A DNA stretch of 64,000 nt from Siphonodentalium dalli (GCA_032622095.1 CP136061.1:168339107-168403106), one strand, 5' to 3'. Numbered from the stretch's first letter, positions 40,821-51,925 are shown. Translations and numbers: made by a program. The notes: generated by a model not told the origin, from the sequence alone.

Positions 40821-41150
40821 CCCTTACCAAAACCGAACGCCATTATTTAGCGTTTGCTTAGCGATTACCCTTAGCGTTTTCTTAGCAAACAAATGTTAAG
40901 CTTAGCGTTCAAACGCTATCTTAGCGTTTGGTTAGCGTTTGGTTAGCGTGTATATAGGGCGAAATATTTATGAGCTTAGCGTTTGAACGCTAAGCTTAGC
41001 GTTTGAATGCTTACCTCATTTGCATATTGTTGGTATGTTGGCAAATATACTGTTGCAATTCCTTAGCGTTTCCTCATTCCTTTGTGTTTCCTTAGTGTTT
41101 TCTTAGCGTTTCCTTAGCGTTCAAATATAATCATTTAAACGCTAATATTA
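40821..41150. repeat. Degenerate TTAGCGTTT repeat domain at the array edge
   Basis: About a dozen copies of TTAGCGTT, mostly as CTTAGCGTTTCC or GGTTAGCGTTTGG at roughly 10-12 bp spacing, with some on the opposite strand (AACGCTAAGC). A short palindrome, AGCTTAGCGT then TTGA then ACGCTAAGCT, lies near 40974-40997, and a similar half-dyad near 40895-40912. The run starts immediately at the satellite edge. It is not a standard telomere repeat. Confidence 0.75.
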
Positions 41151-42009
41151 ACCCTCAAGTTACTGAATTGTACAGTCTTCTGGTTATGACTTAAAAGGCT
41201 GCTTAGAAATGCCTTCCCGTTTGCTCACAGATATTTAGAATATGCATTTTTTTAAATGTTACAGTACCTTACATTCTTTTCCTAAAGATTCACTAACTCA
41301 TTCACTGATTGTTGACTCTCCCAAAATATTCCTTCCTCATGGTGAAATTATGAACTGTAGGCTACTCCCAATTTCAGAATCAATAGAATTTATTTAAATA
41401 TAATCAAATGATCTTAGCCTGATTTTCTTCATATGCTATAATTACTCGGTGAATGACAGCGTGAAATTCATCAAAACCTGGTGGTGTGCTATAAAAGATT
41501 GAGTGAAAGTTGTGAAACATATATACCAGGGTTTTGAAGTTTTTTAACTCTGTCTTTCACTCGGTCACAATAACATGTGAAGGCCAGAGGAAATTCAGGC
41601 TATAACTAAACAGTAATTAAAATATAACATTCTATCCTGATCGAGTTCTTTTCTTTACTTTGGTGATTCATTTCTGAAAACAAAAGAAAAAATTAAGATT
41701 TCCAAGAATCATTGATGAAATTTCTTTCAATTTAACACAATTAAGCAACTTTACTCTGCTTTCTTTGTTTTATGCAAAATAGTCCCCGACAGTTGTATTT
41801 GACAAACTAATTTTCAAGGACATCCCTTGCGATCAGGCACAATCATGTTATTTAAACTGTCTAATCGGCCATAGAGTGATGAGGAACTGTCTTAAGTCAG
41901 CCTGTGAATGATATGGAACTGTCATTTAATCCTGTTATCTGCACATGTAGTCTGCAGAATACCCTTTAAAATGAAAAATAAACCATTCCAATCAGTTTAA
42001 TATTTTGTT
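41151..42009. other. Unassigned AT-rich DNA
   Basis: No coding, RNA or clear transposon signal is seen here. An imperfect inverted repeat lies between about 41445 (CGGTGAATGACAG and TCATCAAAACCTGG) and 41567 (CCAGGGTTTTGAAG and CTTTCACTCGG). It could be a decayed MITE. Confidence 0.5.
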
Positions 42010-42013
42010 TTAA

Positions 42014-42095
42014 AGGTACTCAATCCGTAAAGAGGGTCCCCATCTCAACAGATTCTAACAACAACAATCCGATCAGAGGGTCCTACATGTAGATA
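42014..42095 (+). mobile_element. Isolated terminus of TTAA-type MITE-3
   Basis: TTAA (42010-42013) is followed by AGGTACTCAATCCG and AGAGGGTCC, the terminal sequence of the complete palindromic element at 59931-60397. A second copy, AATCCGATCAGAGGGTCCTA, follows near 42066. No matching right end lies nearby, so this is a fragment or a rearranged copy. Confidence 0.6.
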
Positions 42096-42114
42096 GGAGC
42101 CAGATGTGTTGGGG

Positions 42115-42230
42115 ACTCGATGACCCCATAATGCATGGACTTAATGATGACCCCACAATGCATTGTCTTTATGGTGACCCAACAACACATGTACTTTATG
42201 GTGACCCTCACAATACATTTGCTGAATCGG
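42115..42230 (+). repeat. Minisatellite of ~29 bp (ATGACCCCACAATGCAT type)
   Basis: About four degenerate units read GATGACCCCATAATGCATGG, GATGACCCCACAATGCATTG, GGTGACCCAACAACACATG and GGTGACCCTCACAATACATT. The same units recur at 49960-50075 and, as a remnant, near 50815-50850. It may be the internal part of a dispersed repeat. Confidence 0.7.
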
Positions 42231-42239
42231 CTGGGGCAA

Positions 42240-42569
42240 ATTGATGAATTACACAACTAACTAACATCAGCTTCTAAAACGCCTGCGATGACGTTTCACG
42301 TAACAATGTTTGTCCGCGTAAATAAATAGTCCCAGACAAATAAAGACTCTTTGACGTATTTATTGGCGTATATTTGAAATATATATATATGAAATAAGTT
42401 TTCAAACACTTCATTTATTAGTTTGTTGGAAAACTATTGGAAGCCATAATATTTTGAGACGTAGCATATGGAATGTAAAAAGACGACAAACCGGAAGTAA
42501 AAGGTCACCTGGCACAAACGTTTAATATCACAATTTATAGAATGGGTTTATTGAATGGAATAAGGGTAG
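42240..42569. other. Unassigned AT-rich DNA
   Basis: No feature recognised apart from a short (AT)n run near 42380. Confidence 0.4.
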
Positions 42570-42571
42570 TA

Positions 42572-43450
42572 GTCTGGTTGTTGAGACTCGATTTTGCGGT
42601 GAACCTAGAACAAATTGTTTACAAGCTGTTTTTGGTGTCATTTTGTCGGGCAGAATCTGGGGAACAATATATCCAAAATCCGCTTTGGGGAAAATTTTCT
42701 ACAGCTTGTTGAAATGGGGTCCTATTTATGGCTTGTTATGTAAATTTTGCTGTTCCTTATTAGTCTAGTCAATCTGATGGAAAGAAAAACCCAACCGTGA
42801 ACAAATTACTATGCAATGTCTTTTGGTGTGTTTGAATGTGATTATATCCATATGATAACATAACCAAAATCGCCATGAATCCCAGGGTAGGAAAACGTCA
42901 TTTTTGGGTCAAAAGACAGGAATATGTAAACAAAAATGGTGAAAATTATAATTTTCTGGTTGAGACTCAGATTTTAAGGTGAACCTATATTAAATTGGTA
43001 ACAAGCTGTTGTTTATGTTATTTTGTCAGGCAGAATCTGGGGAACTATATTCAAAATTCGCGATGGGGGAAATTTTCTAGATATCTTTAAAATAGGGTCT
43101 GTCAAACGGATGGAAGGAAACGCCCAACCGTGAAAACATTTGCTATGCAATGACTTTTGGTCTTTTTGAGTGTGACTGTACTCATATAATAACATATCCA
43201 AAATCCCCATGAACCAGAATGGGAAAGTCGTATTTTTTTAGTCAAAATATTGGAATATGTAAATAAAAATGGTTGAAAATTGGATTTTTTTTAATAAACA
43301 AATCTGCCAACCATAAACACTCAGTCGAGTTCCCTGACTGCCAAATGTGACCATATAATAACATATCCAAAATGGCCATACGTTTAATGAAGGGAAAGTC
43401 GTTAATTTGGGATAAAATTAAGAAAATGGTGAAAATTGGAATTTTTGTCT
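42572..43450 (+). repeat. Element A left arm with tandem ~380-bp subterminal units
   Basis: The terminal unit (GTTGAGACTCGATTTTGCGG near 42580) is repeated at about 42960 as GGTTGAGACTCAGATTTTAAGG. The same downstream order follows, including ACAAGCTGTT and GGCAGAATCTGGGGAAC. A further degenerate unit follows near 43200-43450, with CATATAATAACATATCCAAAA and GGAATATGTAAA as shared landmarks. Only the terminal unit has an obvious partner in the right arm. Confidence 0.7.
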
Positions 43451-43919
43451 GGAACCAGTTCGGCCAAAATGTTTCTCCAGACTGGGGCCCCAGTATTAAA
43501 CTTGATCCATTTTTTCGTAAGGATGTCTGCTCCAACTAATTTGACGCTAACATATGTGGCTGTTAATGTTACGGGGCAATGTGGCGGCAATTTCCTGGAA
43601 TGTACTACCATTCACTACAGGGTCCTCTAAATGTATTAATATGACAGAAACCTGCAACAAAAAAACGCATTATTCCTGTTGCCATAGCATAATTATACCT
43701 GTCATTTTGTGCTTAATTTGACCCCAAAACTATAAAATTGCGAATCCTAATCCGTTATAGTAAGTCATATCCCGAGGATTTGACAATTCGGTGTCTAAAT
43801 GTTTTTCAAAATGACAGCGAAAATGGCAGTCTGAAGTGAACAATTGAAGTGTTTTTTTGGGGGGTTTTGTTGATTTACTTTACTAAATCTTACGATATAG
43901 TATAGCCAATATATAGTCA

Positions 43920-45020
43920 TATATGCCACCATACGAGTTTCCAAAGCCACCAGTAGTTTCATAATACATCAAATGAGTGTTCCAAACCACACAACGAGTC
44001 CGCCAAACCATATACAGAGTTACAAAACCCATCTGGTATCCAAACAAACCAACATGTGAGTATCCAAATCCATACGACGGGCGCCCCAAATCCAAACATT
44101 GTTCCAAACCATCGACGGGGTGTCCCAATCCACCAAACGAGTTTCACAAACCACCCAGACTAATGTAGACTGGGGTAGGTAGCTCCCCAAACTATAAGCA
44201 ACTAGTGTCATTACCCACACATATAGTCCCCCAAACCATGCATTTGGTATTCCAACTCACCCAAAATGAGTGTCCCAAACCACTAAATGAGTCTCAATCG
44301 ACCTGATTAAGGACCCAATCCATTCAACGAATGTCCCAAACCACAACAGTGGTGCTCCATACGTTGCAACCTACATGTATGTTCGAAACAACATAATAGG
44401 TGTGTCCCAAGCCATCCAGTAGGTTCCAGAAATATCCAATGAGTGTATAACCATAAGATGAGTAAAACATACTATGGGCACCAATTGAGTGTGTCAAACC
44501 ACTCAATCGATGCCCCAAACCACACAATGGGTGTACCATGGTTACCAAACCATCCATCGGGTGTTCGAAACCACCCGAGAGGCAGGCATCCAATATGTAG
44601 CCCATGCCATGTGTCTTACAACATACAACTGTCGTCTCAATCCATTCAACTGTAGTGTCCCAAACGGCCCAACCAGTGACCCAATCGGTCACGCAGTGTC
44701 CCAATGCACATAACCAGTATCTAAAATCTATAGCGAGTGTCCCAAAACCACTCAATGTGAACACTCCACCCAATTGGTGTCCCAAAAGCATCCAACTGAA
44801 GTCAAAAATCACCCAGCGGGTGGCCCAAACCATAAAACTAGCATCATAAACCGTCCAACAAGTTCCCTATCCATCCAACTGGACAGGATTGGTGTTACGA
44901 TCCAACAACCAACTGTCATATCAATACATCTACAATAGTGTACAACACCCTCCATTGAGTATTTCGCACGATAAAGTGAGTTTGTCAAACCATCCAATGA
45001 GTTTACCAAATCATAGTTTG
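43920..45020 (+). repeat. Degenerate ~30-bp minisatellite, forward half
   Basis: Roughly 30-40 diverged units of the type GTGTCCCAAACCATCCAACGA read on the plus strand. Spacing is irregular, between about 25 and 35 bp. Units are heavily mutated but keep CCAAACCA and a following GAGTG or GGGTG. The region yields chance open frames on both strands. Confidence 0.85.
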
Positions 45021-45034
45021 ATATATTTGATGGA

Positions 45035-45665
45035 TGGTTTTGTACACTAGTTCTGGGACACATATTAAATGACTGGGACATTCAGTGGGTTGTTTGAGAT
45101 AGTAGTTGGACGTTTTAGACACTCCTGATGGTTTTGATAATCATAGTGTGGCTTGGGACACTCATTGGATGATTATGGACACTCATCTGTGGTTTGGGAC
45201 ATCCATTGGATGGTTTGTGGTACACACTTGATAATTGGAGACACCCACTTGCGTGGTTTGGGACACCACGTACATGAATTGGGACACTCGATGGGTGACT
45301 TATGGCGATCGTTGGATGGTATGGAACACACATTGGACTGGTTTGGGCACTAATTGGATGGTTTGTGACACTATTTGGGTGGACTGTGTTACATATTAGG
45401 TGGTTTGGGACACTCGTTGGCTGAGTTGGAATGCCCCTTCTATGGATTGGGACACTCACATATTTTATTATCCCTTCGTCAATAAACAAAATACAAATAA
45501 AGATAACAGAATTGATGAGATTAATTTGGTATGTTATTAAGAAGGCGGTTGAGACACCAGTTGCGTGATTTTACAATCTTTAGATGGTTTGTGACACGCG
45601 TTAAGTTGTTTTTGACACCCATTGGATGTATTTCGATACCAGTTTGGTTGCTGTGGACACTCATC
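45035..45665 (-). repeat. Degenerate ~30-bp minisatellite, inverted half
   Basis: The same unit continues in opposite orientation, as TGGTTTGGGACACTCATTGG repeated with variation. The switch lies near 45010-45040, within TTTGATATATTTGATGGATGG. Together with the forward half this makes a long, imperfect inverted structure about 1.7 kb across, centred inside element A. Confidence 0.85.
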
Positions 45666-46435
45666 AAATTATATTCTATACCGGAAATGAGAGGATGTAG
45701 TTAAAAATCAAATGACGAAATAGATATTTTTGACTTTCGATTGCAATATTCGCCGCCATTTTGGGACACTGTAGTGACAAATTATCGACATATAGCTCAT
45801 AATTATTGGACTAGGGTCCGACATCATTTACTGTTGTGCTAGCCACTACATGTTTTTTCGTCTAAATGTAAACAATCTTGTGAAATTTAACAAAAATTCC
45901 CTAGTATACTACTTTCAGTAGCCAGTGTCCCTATTTTTGGAAGTGATTGCCTCGTTTCTGCTAAAATGGGCACTAGTGGTTCATATCTAACGTCTAATGA
46001 GTATTCAGTACACTGGTGTGTTCGATTTGCGGTTATTCTGGGCATTAAAATAATATTTGATTTTTCTTCGAAATTTAGTACTATCTATTTCGAATTTGAA
46101 GGGCCCAAATTCCCAATCATTGTGATATGGCTCATAATTATCAGACATTGATTTAAAATGATGTATGTTGGCACAAATGGCCATTTAAACCAAATTTCTT
46201 ATAAATGGAAACGATCTGGTGAAATTTAGTGAAAATTGTCAAATTTTAACAATTTCGTTCGCCATTTTGTCCGCCATTTCGAATTTTGACATTCAAATTG
46301 TACACGAAATAACATACATCTGTCATGACAACAATAATAAATAGTTTATGTTGCATATTCCTGCCATCTGTTTAACTTTAATTTAAATGACATTCATGTG
46401 TATATTTCATAAGAAACGGAAAATCATACATAAAA

Positions 46436-46598
46436 AAACACAAATAGGACCTTTTTTTTTAAATGCTCTAGAAAAATTTTCCCAAAGTGGATTTTAGCGG
46501 ATTTTTAATATGTTGTTCCCCAGGTTCTGCCCGACAAAATGACACCAAAAACAGCTTGTAAACAATTTGTTCTAGGTCCAATGCTTCAACAACCAGAC
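46436..46598 (-). repeat. Element A right terminal inverted repeat
   Basis: Reverse complement of 42572-42735. Landmarks are CCCAAAGTGGATTTTAGCGG, TTGTTCCCCAGGTTCTGCCC, GACACCAAAAACAGCTTG and TCAACAACCAGAC at the end. Confidence 0.8.
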
Positions 46599-46648
46599 TA
46601 TAGGATCATGTAATGAAATATAATTGTACATTCACAGTACAGGAAGTA

Positions 46649-49189
46649 CAGTACACTCAGAGTGTGGTATAAGGAAAACACTCAACACGGTGGGGATATT
46701 TTTGGGAGAGTGATTCACGGTGGCCCACTCAACAGCGTGGGCCTTAGTGGACAGGATTAGCAAGGCGCTATTGTCTAATCAACAAGGTGACGGCAGTTTA
46801 TTCCCACCTCACTACATATCACCGTGAAACACAGTGGATTGCCGACAATCACCGCGAAACGCTTACACATGTATTCGCAACCGAATAGCATTGCATTTTC
46901 CACCATCTACTTTTTATTTGTTTTCATTTAAAAAAAATTGAAAAAGACAACATAGTAAGGCGACACCAATTTTTAAGTCTGGTTTACGAACACCTCCTAC
47001 AACTTTTTTTCCATTTCATGAAAAAAAATAAAACTTTTTCTCCAAATTTTTTTTACACGCGTACTGATTTTCATGTGCTGTCGCATCCGGTTCTGCTTAT
47101 GATCATTTACAGATCCATGTTTTCATGTATTTCATGACAAGAAATGTCTTGTTTGGTTCAGAATTTCATTCAAAAACATTTTTTCACAATTTTTGTAAAA
47201 TTTATGTAAAATTCCACGATTTACTTGATATAAATTGAGGGGACAATTTTTTTTATTTTTTCTCCTCCTGCATCTACTTTTTTTCTCGCCACATGTTCGT
47301 AAACCAGACTTAAAAATTGGTGTCGCCTAATGTACAATTAAAATTAGCTGTATACGGAAGACTTTATTATACTGTGGTCCGTTTGTGTGCTTCGCGCACA
47401 TTTTTATCTTTTAAACTTTTTGACATGTTGACTTGAGAGAAAAAAATCAATCATAATGTTTTCAGTTTCAACTTCTGGCTCATTTTAAAGGCACTTGTCG
47501 GTTTGAAAGTCAAAATTATGATCGATTTTGATACATCGCGGATCATGGATCAGCATATGCCGATAAGTACGCTAAACATTGTTATACATGAACGGCATCT
47601 TTCTGGTTGTATTATTGTGATCGAAGAACATTTGGGTCCCGAACATTCTTCGGCATACAGATAATTCCCAGTTAGTCTAGTCATTACATGGTAGAGATAA
47701 AGAGCGTTTATTTCACTTATATGCAAAAACTGAGTACAGCTCGTAAATATCTCTGACATTATCAAATACATGTTTTGTTCAGAGCAGGTGCAACTAAATA
47801 TATCGCGTCTTTATCAATATATCATTGTAATAATAATCTCATTTTCAAACTTTAGTAAAACTAACACCGTTATATCACCCACCAGGTTACTCATGTTACC
47901 TTTCCAATTTTGGTTTAGTGATCTTTATTTGCATCCAATTTTCCCGGGATACATGTGCATGTACATAGATTATCGGTATCAATTAAAGTCAACCTATATT
48001 TTATACCTCCTTCCAAATTACGTACAGGTATAATTCGGAAGCTCGAGACCCGCTTAATTGTGAAACAATATAATCTGCATTCTGAATGGCAAAGTGAACA
48101 CTAAATGTAAATGTAACTCATATGGTTATGATTGAAACTCGCACCCTATGCGCCGCTGCAATGGGGACAATAATTTTTACACCTCTTACAGGCATGGCGG
48201 AACTTTCAAAGGTTATGTAAGAGCTAACTGACACCCATTATACTACCATTGTCTGAAATAACACGGACACAGTCATATTTCCTTTTTTTCTTCATGTGAT
48301 TCCTAGTGGTCACCGACATTTTGTTTTATCATTTTTAGCTGGTATATATATTTACACTATACACCCGTTTCACCCAGTTCATGTTATTATACACCCATAG
48401 CATGATAATCATTAAAATTCAAAAGTGCATTGGTTTTAGGGAAGTAGTTACGCCCCTTCCAAATCCTCCAGGGTTAAATCCAAAACCCCAATAAATAAAA
48501 TAAAAACATATACGCTAGCTGAATCAGACTTCCCTCGGGAGTGTTTATGCATGCATTGATATAGGGGCCTGAACAAATGAGAGAGCTAGGGAATGTTATC
48601 CATATTTGCGTTTCGCGCATATTTCGATCTTTTAAACATTTTGCTAAACAAGATAGCATTATTAAAAATAAATAAAAACATTTAATTGTTTTAATGGACT
48701 TGAATCATTATATTATACATATATGTGTGTGTGCATGTGTGTAAATAATACGAGATTTGCGCTTAAAATTTGAAATAAGTGATCGAGGGACGGAAGAAAT
48801 CCATACAATAACAAATTGTTTATTTATTTTACCTATACATGTAGCTTGTTAATCATTCTGGATTTTCTGAAAATATCAACCATAATATAAATATAATGTA
48901 CAGCAGCATACAATGAATGGCCCACTGAGTGTATGTTTTAGAATAAACTACAGTAAAGGGTTTCGGCTATGCATGACGTGATACAATACAGATGTCGGCG
49001 TTTTGAAGCGATTCTCTGTGGTCACCGACAAGTCACCCGGACGTTTGTTTATTCAACTTAATCCGATCCACTCGGGTTCACCGTGGAACACCGTGGAAAA
49101 ATCACCGTGAATGCCGGTGATTCACAGTGGGCTTAGTGGGGTTCCCACCGTGTTGAGTGTTTTCCTTATACCACACTTTGAGTGTACTG
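46649..49189. mobile_element. Element B: TA-flanked 2.5-kb inverted-repeat element
   Basis: The left end CAGTACACTCAGAGTGTGG, followed by TATAAGGAAAACACTCAACA and CGGTGGG, is matched in reverse complement at the right end (49137-49189). The terminal inverted repeat is about 50 bp. Weaker similarity continues through clustered CACCGTGG and CACGGTGG motifs on both sides. TA touches each end (46647-46648 and 49190-49191). The flanks joined without the element would read CAGTACAGGAAGTATAAGGA, and a paralogous uninterrupted copy of that sequence lies at 50101-50120. No transposase frame is visible, so it is non-autonomous. The interior includes a nested MITE and two diverged copies of a TTCGCGCA-TTTTATCTTTTAAAC segment (47393 and 48610). 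Confidence 0.8.
46958..47328. mobile_element. MITE-4, 371 bp, nested in element B
   Basis: Terminal inverted repeats of about 37 bp are nearly perfect. AGGCGACACCAATTTTTAAG then TCTGGTTTACGAACA on the left is matched by the reverse complement ending GGTGTCGCCT on the right. The interior is T-rich with no coding potential. Outside the arms lie TA (left) and AA (right), so the target duplication is not clear. Confidence 0.75.
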
Positions 49190-49343
49190 TATAAGGAATG
49201 ACTGTTTTACTTTAAACTAATATAAATCAAAAACATTCATTTTCATATGACACAGCAGAGCCATGTCATGACACAGCACAGCCATGTATGGGTGTTCCGA
49301 TCTTGAATGTTATTAGTAGTTCAAACTGAAACAGTTGTTTTTT

Positions 49344-49560
49344 AACCCTTTAATGACTGGAGTTTATGAATTATTGCAAGAACACTGTGCCAATGCATTT
49401 TCTTATATATGCTCGTTGCCCATGTGGCGCCATGTGTAATAATAAGAATACATTAGCCTAACAATATTTACCTTGACCTTTTAAGCCAGTGCATTCTCTT
49501 ATAAATTTGAGACGCCCTATGGGAGACTGGCATACATACGAGAATGTAATGACATATAGA
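49344..49560 (+). repeat. Short hairpin repeat cluster, copy at 49 kb (two hairpins)
   Basis: Two foldback units, 49389-49456 and 49485-49553, each start GCCAATGCATT or GCCAGTGCATTCTCTTATA and end with a diverged inverse. They are separated by TAACAATATTTACCTTGAC. The lead AATGACTGGAG and the linker also occur in the 60.4-60.7 kb cluster, so the two loci are paralogous. Confidence 0.7.
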
Positions 49561-49885
49561 TGGGAGGCAGATGGGGTGGCCATGTTGGAATTCAGTATTA
49601 AACCATGTACATTCATTAGCATGATCATTACGGAATTTGTGATGGATGTTGGTATTGACATGTAAATGGGAACAAGATATTTTGATGTGAATATTGCCTT
49701 GAACAATGCAAATTATTTGCACAGGCTTCAGATATTATTGTTGGTCCGATCGTTATGAAATTTGACATTAGATGCCTCGTTTTGTGGTTGATTTGCCAAA
49801 AACCATGATGTCCATGAGATTCACAATTTCACAGTTATGTTCATATATTATGGGTATCGCAAAATTGACACTTTTATTAAAGGGC

Positions 49886-50075
49886 GCCAATGATAGATGC
49901 TTTGTGGAGTCGCCTGAAAAAACAAACTATATATGTTATTTTGAAAATGACTTTACAATACATGGACTCTATGATGACTCCACAATGCATGGAATTTATG
50001 ATGACCCCACAATGCATTGTCTTTTATGATGATCCAACAACACATGGAATTAATGGTGAGCCCCACCAAAGTTTA
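49886..50075 (+). repeat. Dispersed repeat with ~29-bp minisatellite, second copy
   Basis: CCAATGATAGATGC through GACTTTACAATACATGGACTC is followed by units such as GATGACTCCACAATGCATGG and GATGACCCCACAATGCATTG. The same order recurs, diverged, at 50747-50852 (CCAATGATGGATGC through TTCACAATGTATGGAC), and the minisatellite recurs at 42115-42230. Confidence 0.65.
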
Positions 50076-50100
50076 CATATATAATAGAATTATATATTTG

Positions 50101-50120
50101 CAGTTCAGAAAGTATAAGGA
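50101..50120 (+). other. Paralogous empty site of element B
   Basis: CAGTTCAGAAAGTATAAGGA corresponds to the two flanks of element B (CAGTACAGGAAGTA at 46635-46648 and TATAAGGA from 49190) with a single TA. The match continues to the right as ATGACTTTTTTACTTTAAAC here and ATGACTGTTTTACTTTAAAC beside the element. Confidence 0.75.
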
Positions 50121-50147
50121 ATGACTTTTTTACTTTAAACTAATATA

Positions 50148-50283
50148 CAGTAATGCCCTAAATAATCGACTCTTCAGTGAGAGCTTTCCAATGAATGGCA
50201 ACAAGCCATAATTCCGACTAAATCGTGAAAAATTACCCATAATTCTGCTGTGGTTAAGGAGTCGATTATTTAGGGCTTCACTG
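50148..50283. mobile_element. MITE-1 copy 1 (TA-flanked hairpin)
   Basis: Starts CAGTAATGCCCTAAATAATC and ends GATTATTTAGGGCTTCACTG, with TA on both sides. The left arm has lost its middle part, jumping from CGACTC to GAGAGCTTTCC. The right arm is complete with ATTCTGCTGTGGTTAAGGAG. Confidence 0.8.
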
Positions 50284-50287
50284 TATA

Positions 50288-50425
50288 GAGGATATCTACT
50301 ATTATCTCATGAGTGCCATAGAGAAGATGCAAGAATTTTCACGAGTGGCATTACACTACTCGTGAGTGAAGATTCCTGTATAGCCTCTGAGCCATGAATG
50401 AGATGAATATGGTAGTCACTCAAAA
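50288..50425. repeat. Imperfect inverted repeat
   Basis: TCTACTATTATCTCATGAG and TTTTCACGAGT on the left face ACTCGTGAGTGAAG and GAATGAGATGAATATGGTAG on the right. It may be a decayed MITE abutting MITE-1 copy 1. Confidence 0.5.
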
Positions 50426-50654
50426 ATGTAGATTTTAGTTTTATTATATGCAATTATGTTGTATAAAATATGAAACAATCTATGTTAAATGACGTCTCAA
50501 GTGGGAAGAAATCGGAAAAATCCAGTCTAATCCGAATGACGTCACATTCATTTTCAACTGAATCGGTGATCAGTGTGGGTATATTACTATGGTGTTATCA
50601 ATCACCTTGGTCCCAGGTAATTGACTTAACATTCCACATCACCCTAATTTTCCA

Positions 50655-50722
50655 CTATTTAATGGGGAAGCTTATATCTAAAATGTCCTATTTAATGGGA
50701 AAGCTGATATTAAAAATCAATA
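50655..50722 (+). repeat. Two-unit direct tandem duplication (~33 bp)
   Basis: TATTTAATGGGGAAGCTTAT is followed about 33 bp later by TATTTAATGGGAAAGCTGAT, both continuing into an A-rich segment. Confidence 0.6.
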
Positions 50723-50939
50723 ACATTCAGTGAATTTGATTGGGTCCAATGATGGATGCACTTTGGTTCTCCTGATTAATAAACTTTGATTCTGTATAAT
50801 ATTTGGGAAATTACTTCACAATGTATGGACTTTATGAGACCCTACAATGCACCTGTCATAAGAAAAATAAATGTCAACCTCAGAATGTTGGTACCTACAG
50901 ATTCGGCAACCCCATAATGCAAGGACAAAAAATTTTGCA

Positions 50940-51500
50940 CAATGTATCTCACGTCTCTACGTCCATTCGTTAGCAGTTTTGGTTTCCGGATGATAACTTT
51001 AGTTTGGGTTATTTTATCAGAACTAAATTTGGTATGTGAGTTTTCCATACCAAATTATAAGTCAAGTTCGAATTTGGGTTCGTTCCGATTACTTTTTACT
51101 CACTCATGGCTCCTTTCGACTTAGAATTTTCAATATTTGATGTTTTTTAGTGTCACTTCCACTGTTTGTTTGTGTGCAGTTCATAAAAGCACACAAGGCA
51201 TATTTTGCCACACCCAGCATAGCTCTTGTTTATGGGTGATAACTATAGTTTTAGTTGTCTGATTGTTTTAAAATTTGGTGTATGGACATGTATGGATTAC
51301 TCCATATGAAAATACAGGTGAAGTTTGAAATTGAGTTCTCTCCGCCTATTTTAACCGAAGTTATGGTCCTTGTTGACTTAGAATTTGCTGATTATTTTGG
51401 TTTCCAGGTGATATCTTTAGTTATAGTTATGTTTGATTTCAAAATTGGCATATGGTTTACTTGTTATGGACCTTAGTTGAAATTACCACAGGCACATTTT
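50940..51500 (+). repeat. Degenerate tandem repeat block (TTTCCGGATGATAACTTTAG type)
   Basis: TTTCCGGATGATAACTTTAG (about 50983), TTATGGGTGATAACTATAG (51232) and TTTCCAGGTGATATCTTTAG (51401) are diverged copies of one unit. Each is followed by a TTTGG-type run and CATTTTGCCA or CGACTTAGAATTT. Such blocks are frequent in marine invertebrate genomes (general knowledge, not searched). No coding content. Confidence 0.55.
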
Positions 51501-51921
51501 GCCATGCCCTAGCGATGCTCAAGATTGTTCAATCTCAAATAATTTTATTTGATGTCCATCATATCCAGAGAAGTAATGAACTGAATTCCAAACGGATTAA
51601 AAGTTGTGGTTTAAAAAATATCAGTTCAGGACAAGGTGAATTTTTGCCTCCGATTTGCGCTCCAATCCAAGATGCCTGACATTTTTAACTCATAGATAAT
51701 TTAATTTAAATTTTAAAACTGCCAATACATAGTCAGTATAGATTGTTTCTTTTTCTAAAATTAGTAAGTACCTGTGTATCTGTCAGTCTTCGTCACTTCG
51801 AACATAAAATGCATGAACATGTTGCATAAGCAATTTCAAACTAGGCAAATCACGTACACCAACCTGTAATAGGTACTGGTAATTGATCGGAAACAGACAG
51901 TAAGTGGTGTTAATTCTAATA
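51501..51921. other. Unassigned AT-rich DNA
   Basis: Nothing recognisable between the tandem block and the TTAA element. Confidence 0.4.
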
Positions 51922-51925
51922 TTAA

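Larger units (their letters stand above)
42572..46598. mobile_element. Element A: TA-flanked 4.0-kb inverted-repeat element, non-autonomous
   Basis: The ends are inverted copies of each other. The left end, GTCTGGTTGTTGA (42572), continues with CCTAGAACAAATTG, TTACAAGCTGTTTTTGGTGTC and GGGCAGAATCTGGGGAACAA. The right end carries the reverse complement up to 46598. Homology runs for about 165 bp (42572-42735 against 46436-46598). A TA dinucleotide touches each end (42570-42571 and 46599-46600), consistent with a TA target duplication. The interior holds tandem copies of the left subterminal region and a large mirrored minisatellite. No transposase is visible; the longest open frame (169 codons, 44324-44833 minus) is only minisatellite. 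It is probably mobilised in trans. Confidence 0.75.

Noticed and set aside
40821-41150. Telomeric repeat
   Set aside because: TTAGCGTT differs from TTAGGG, the spacing is irregular and both strands are represented.
44324-44833. 169-codon minus-strand ORF, the longest in the window
   Set aside because: It lies wholly inside the degenerate ~30-bp minisatellite. Its repeated Trp, Gly and Leu pattern mirrors the unit GTTTGGGACAC, and overlapping plus-strand frames are equally open.
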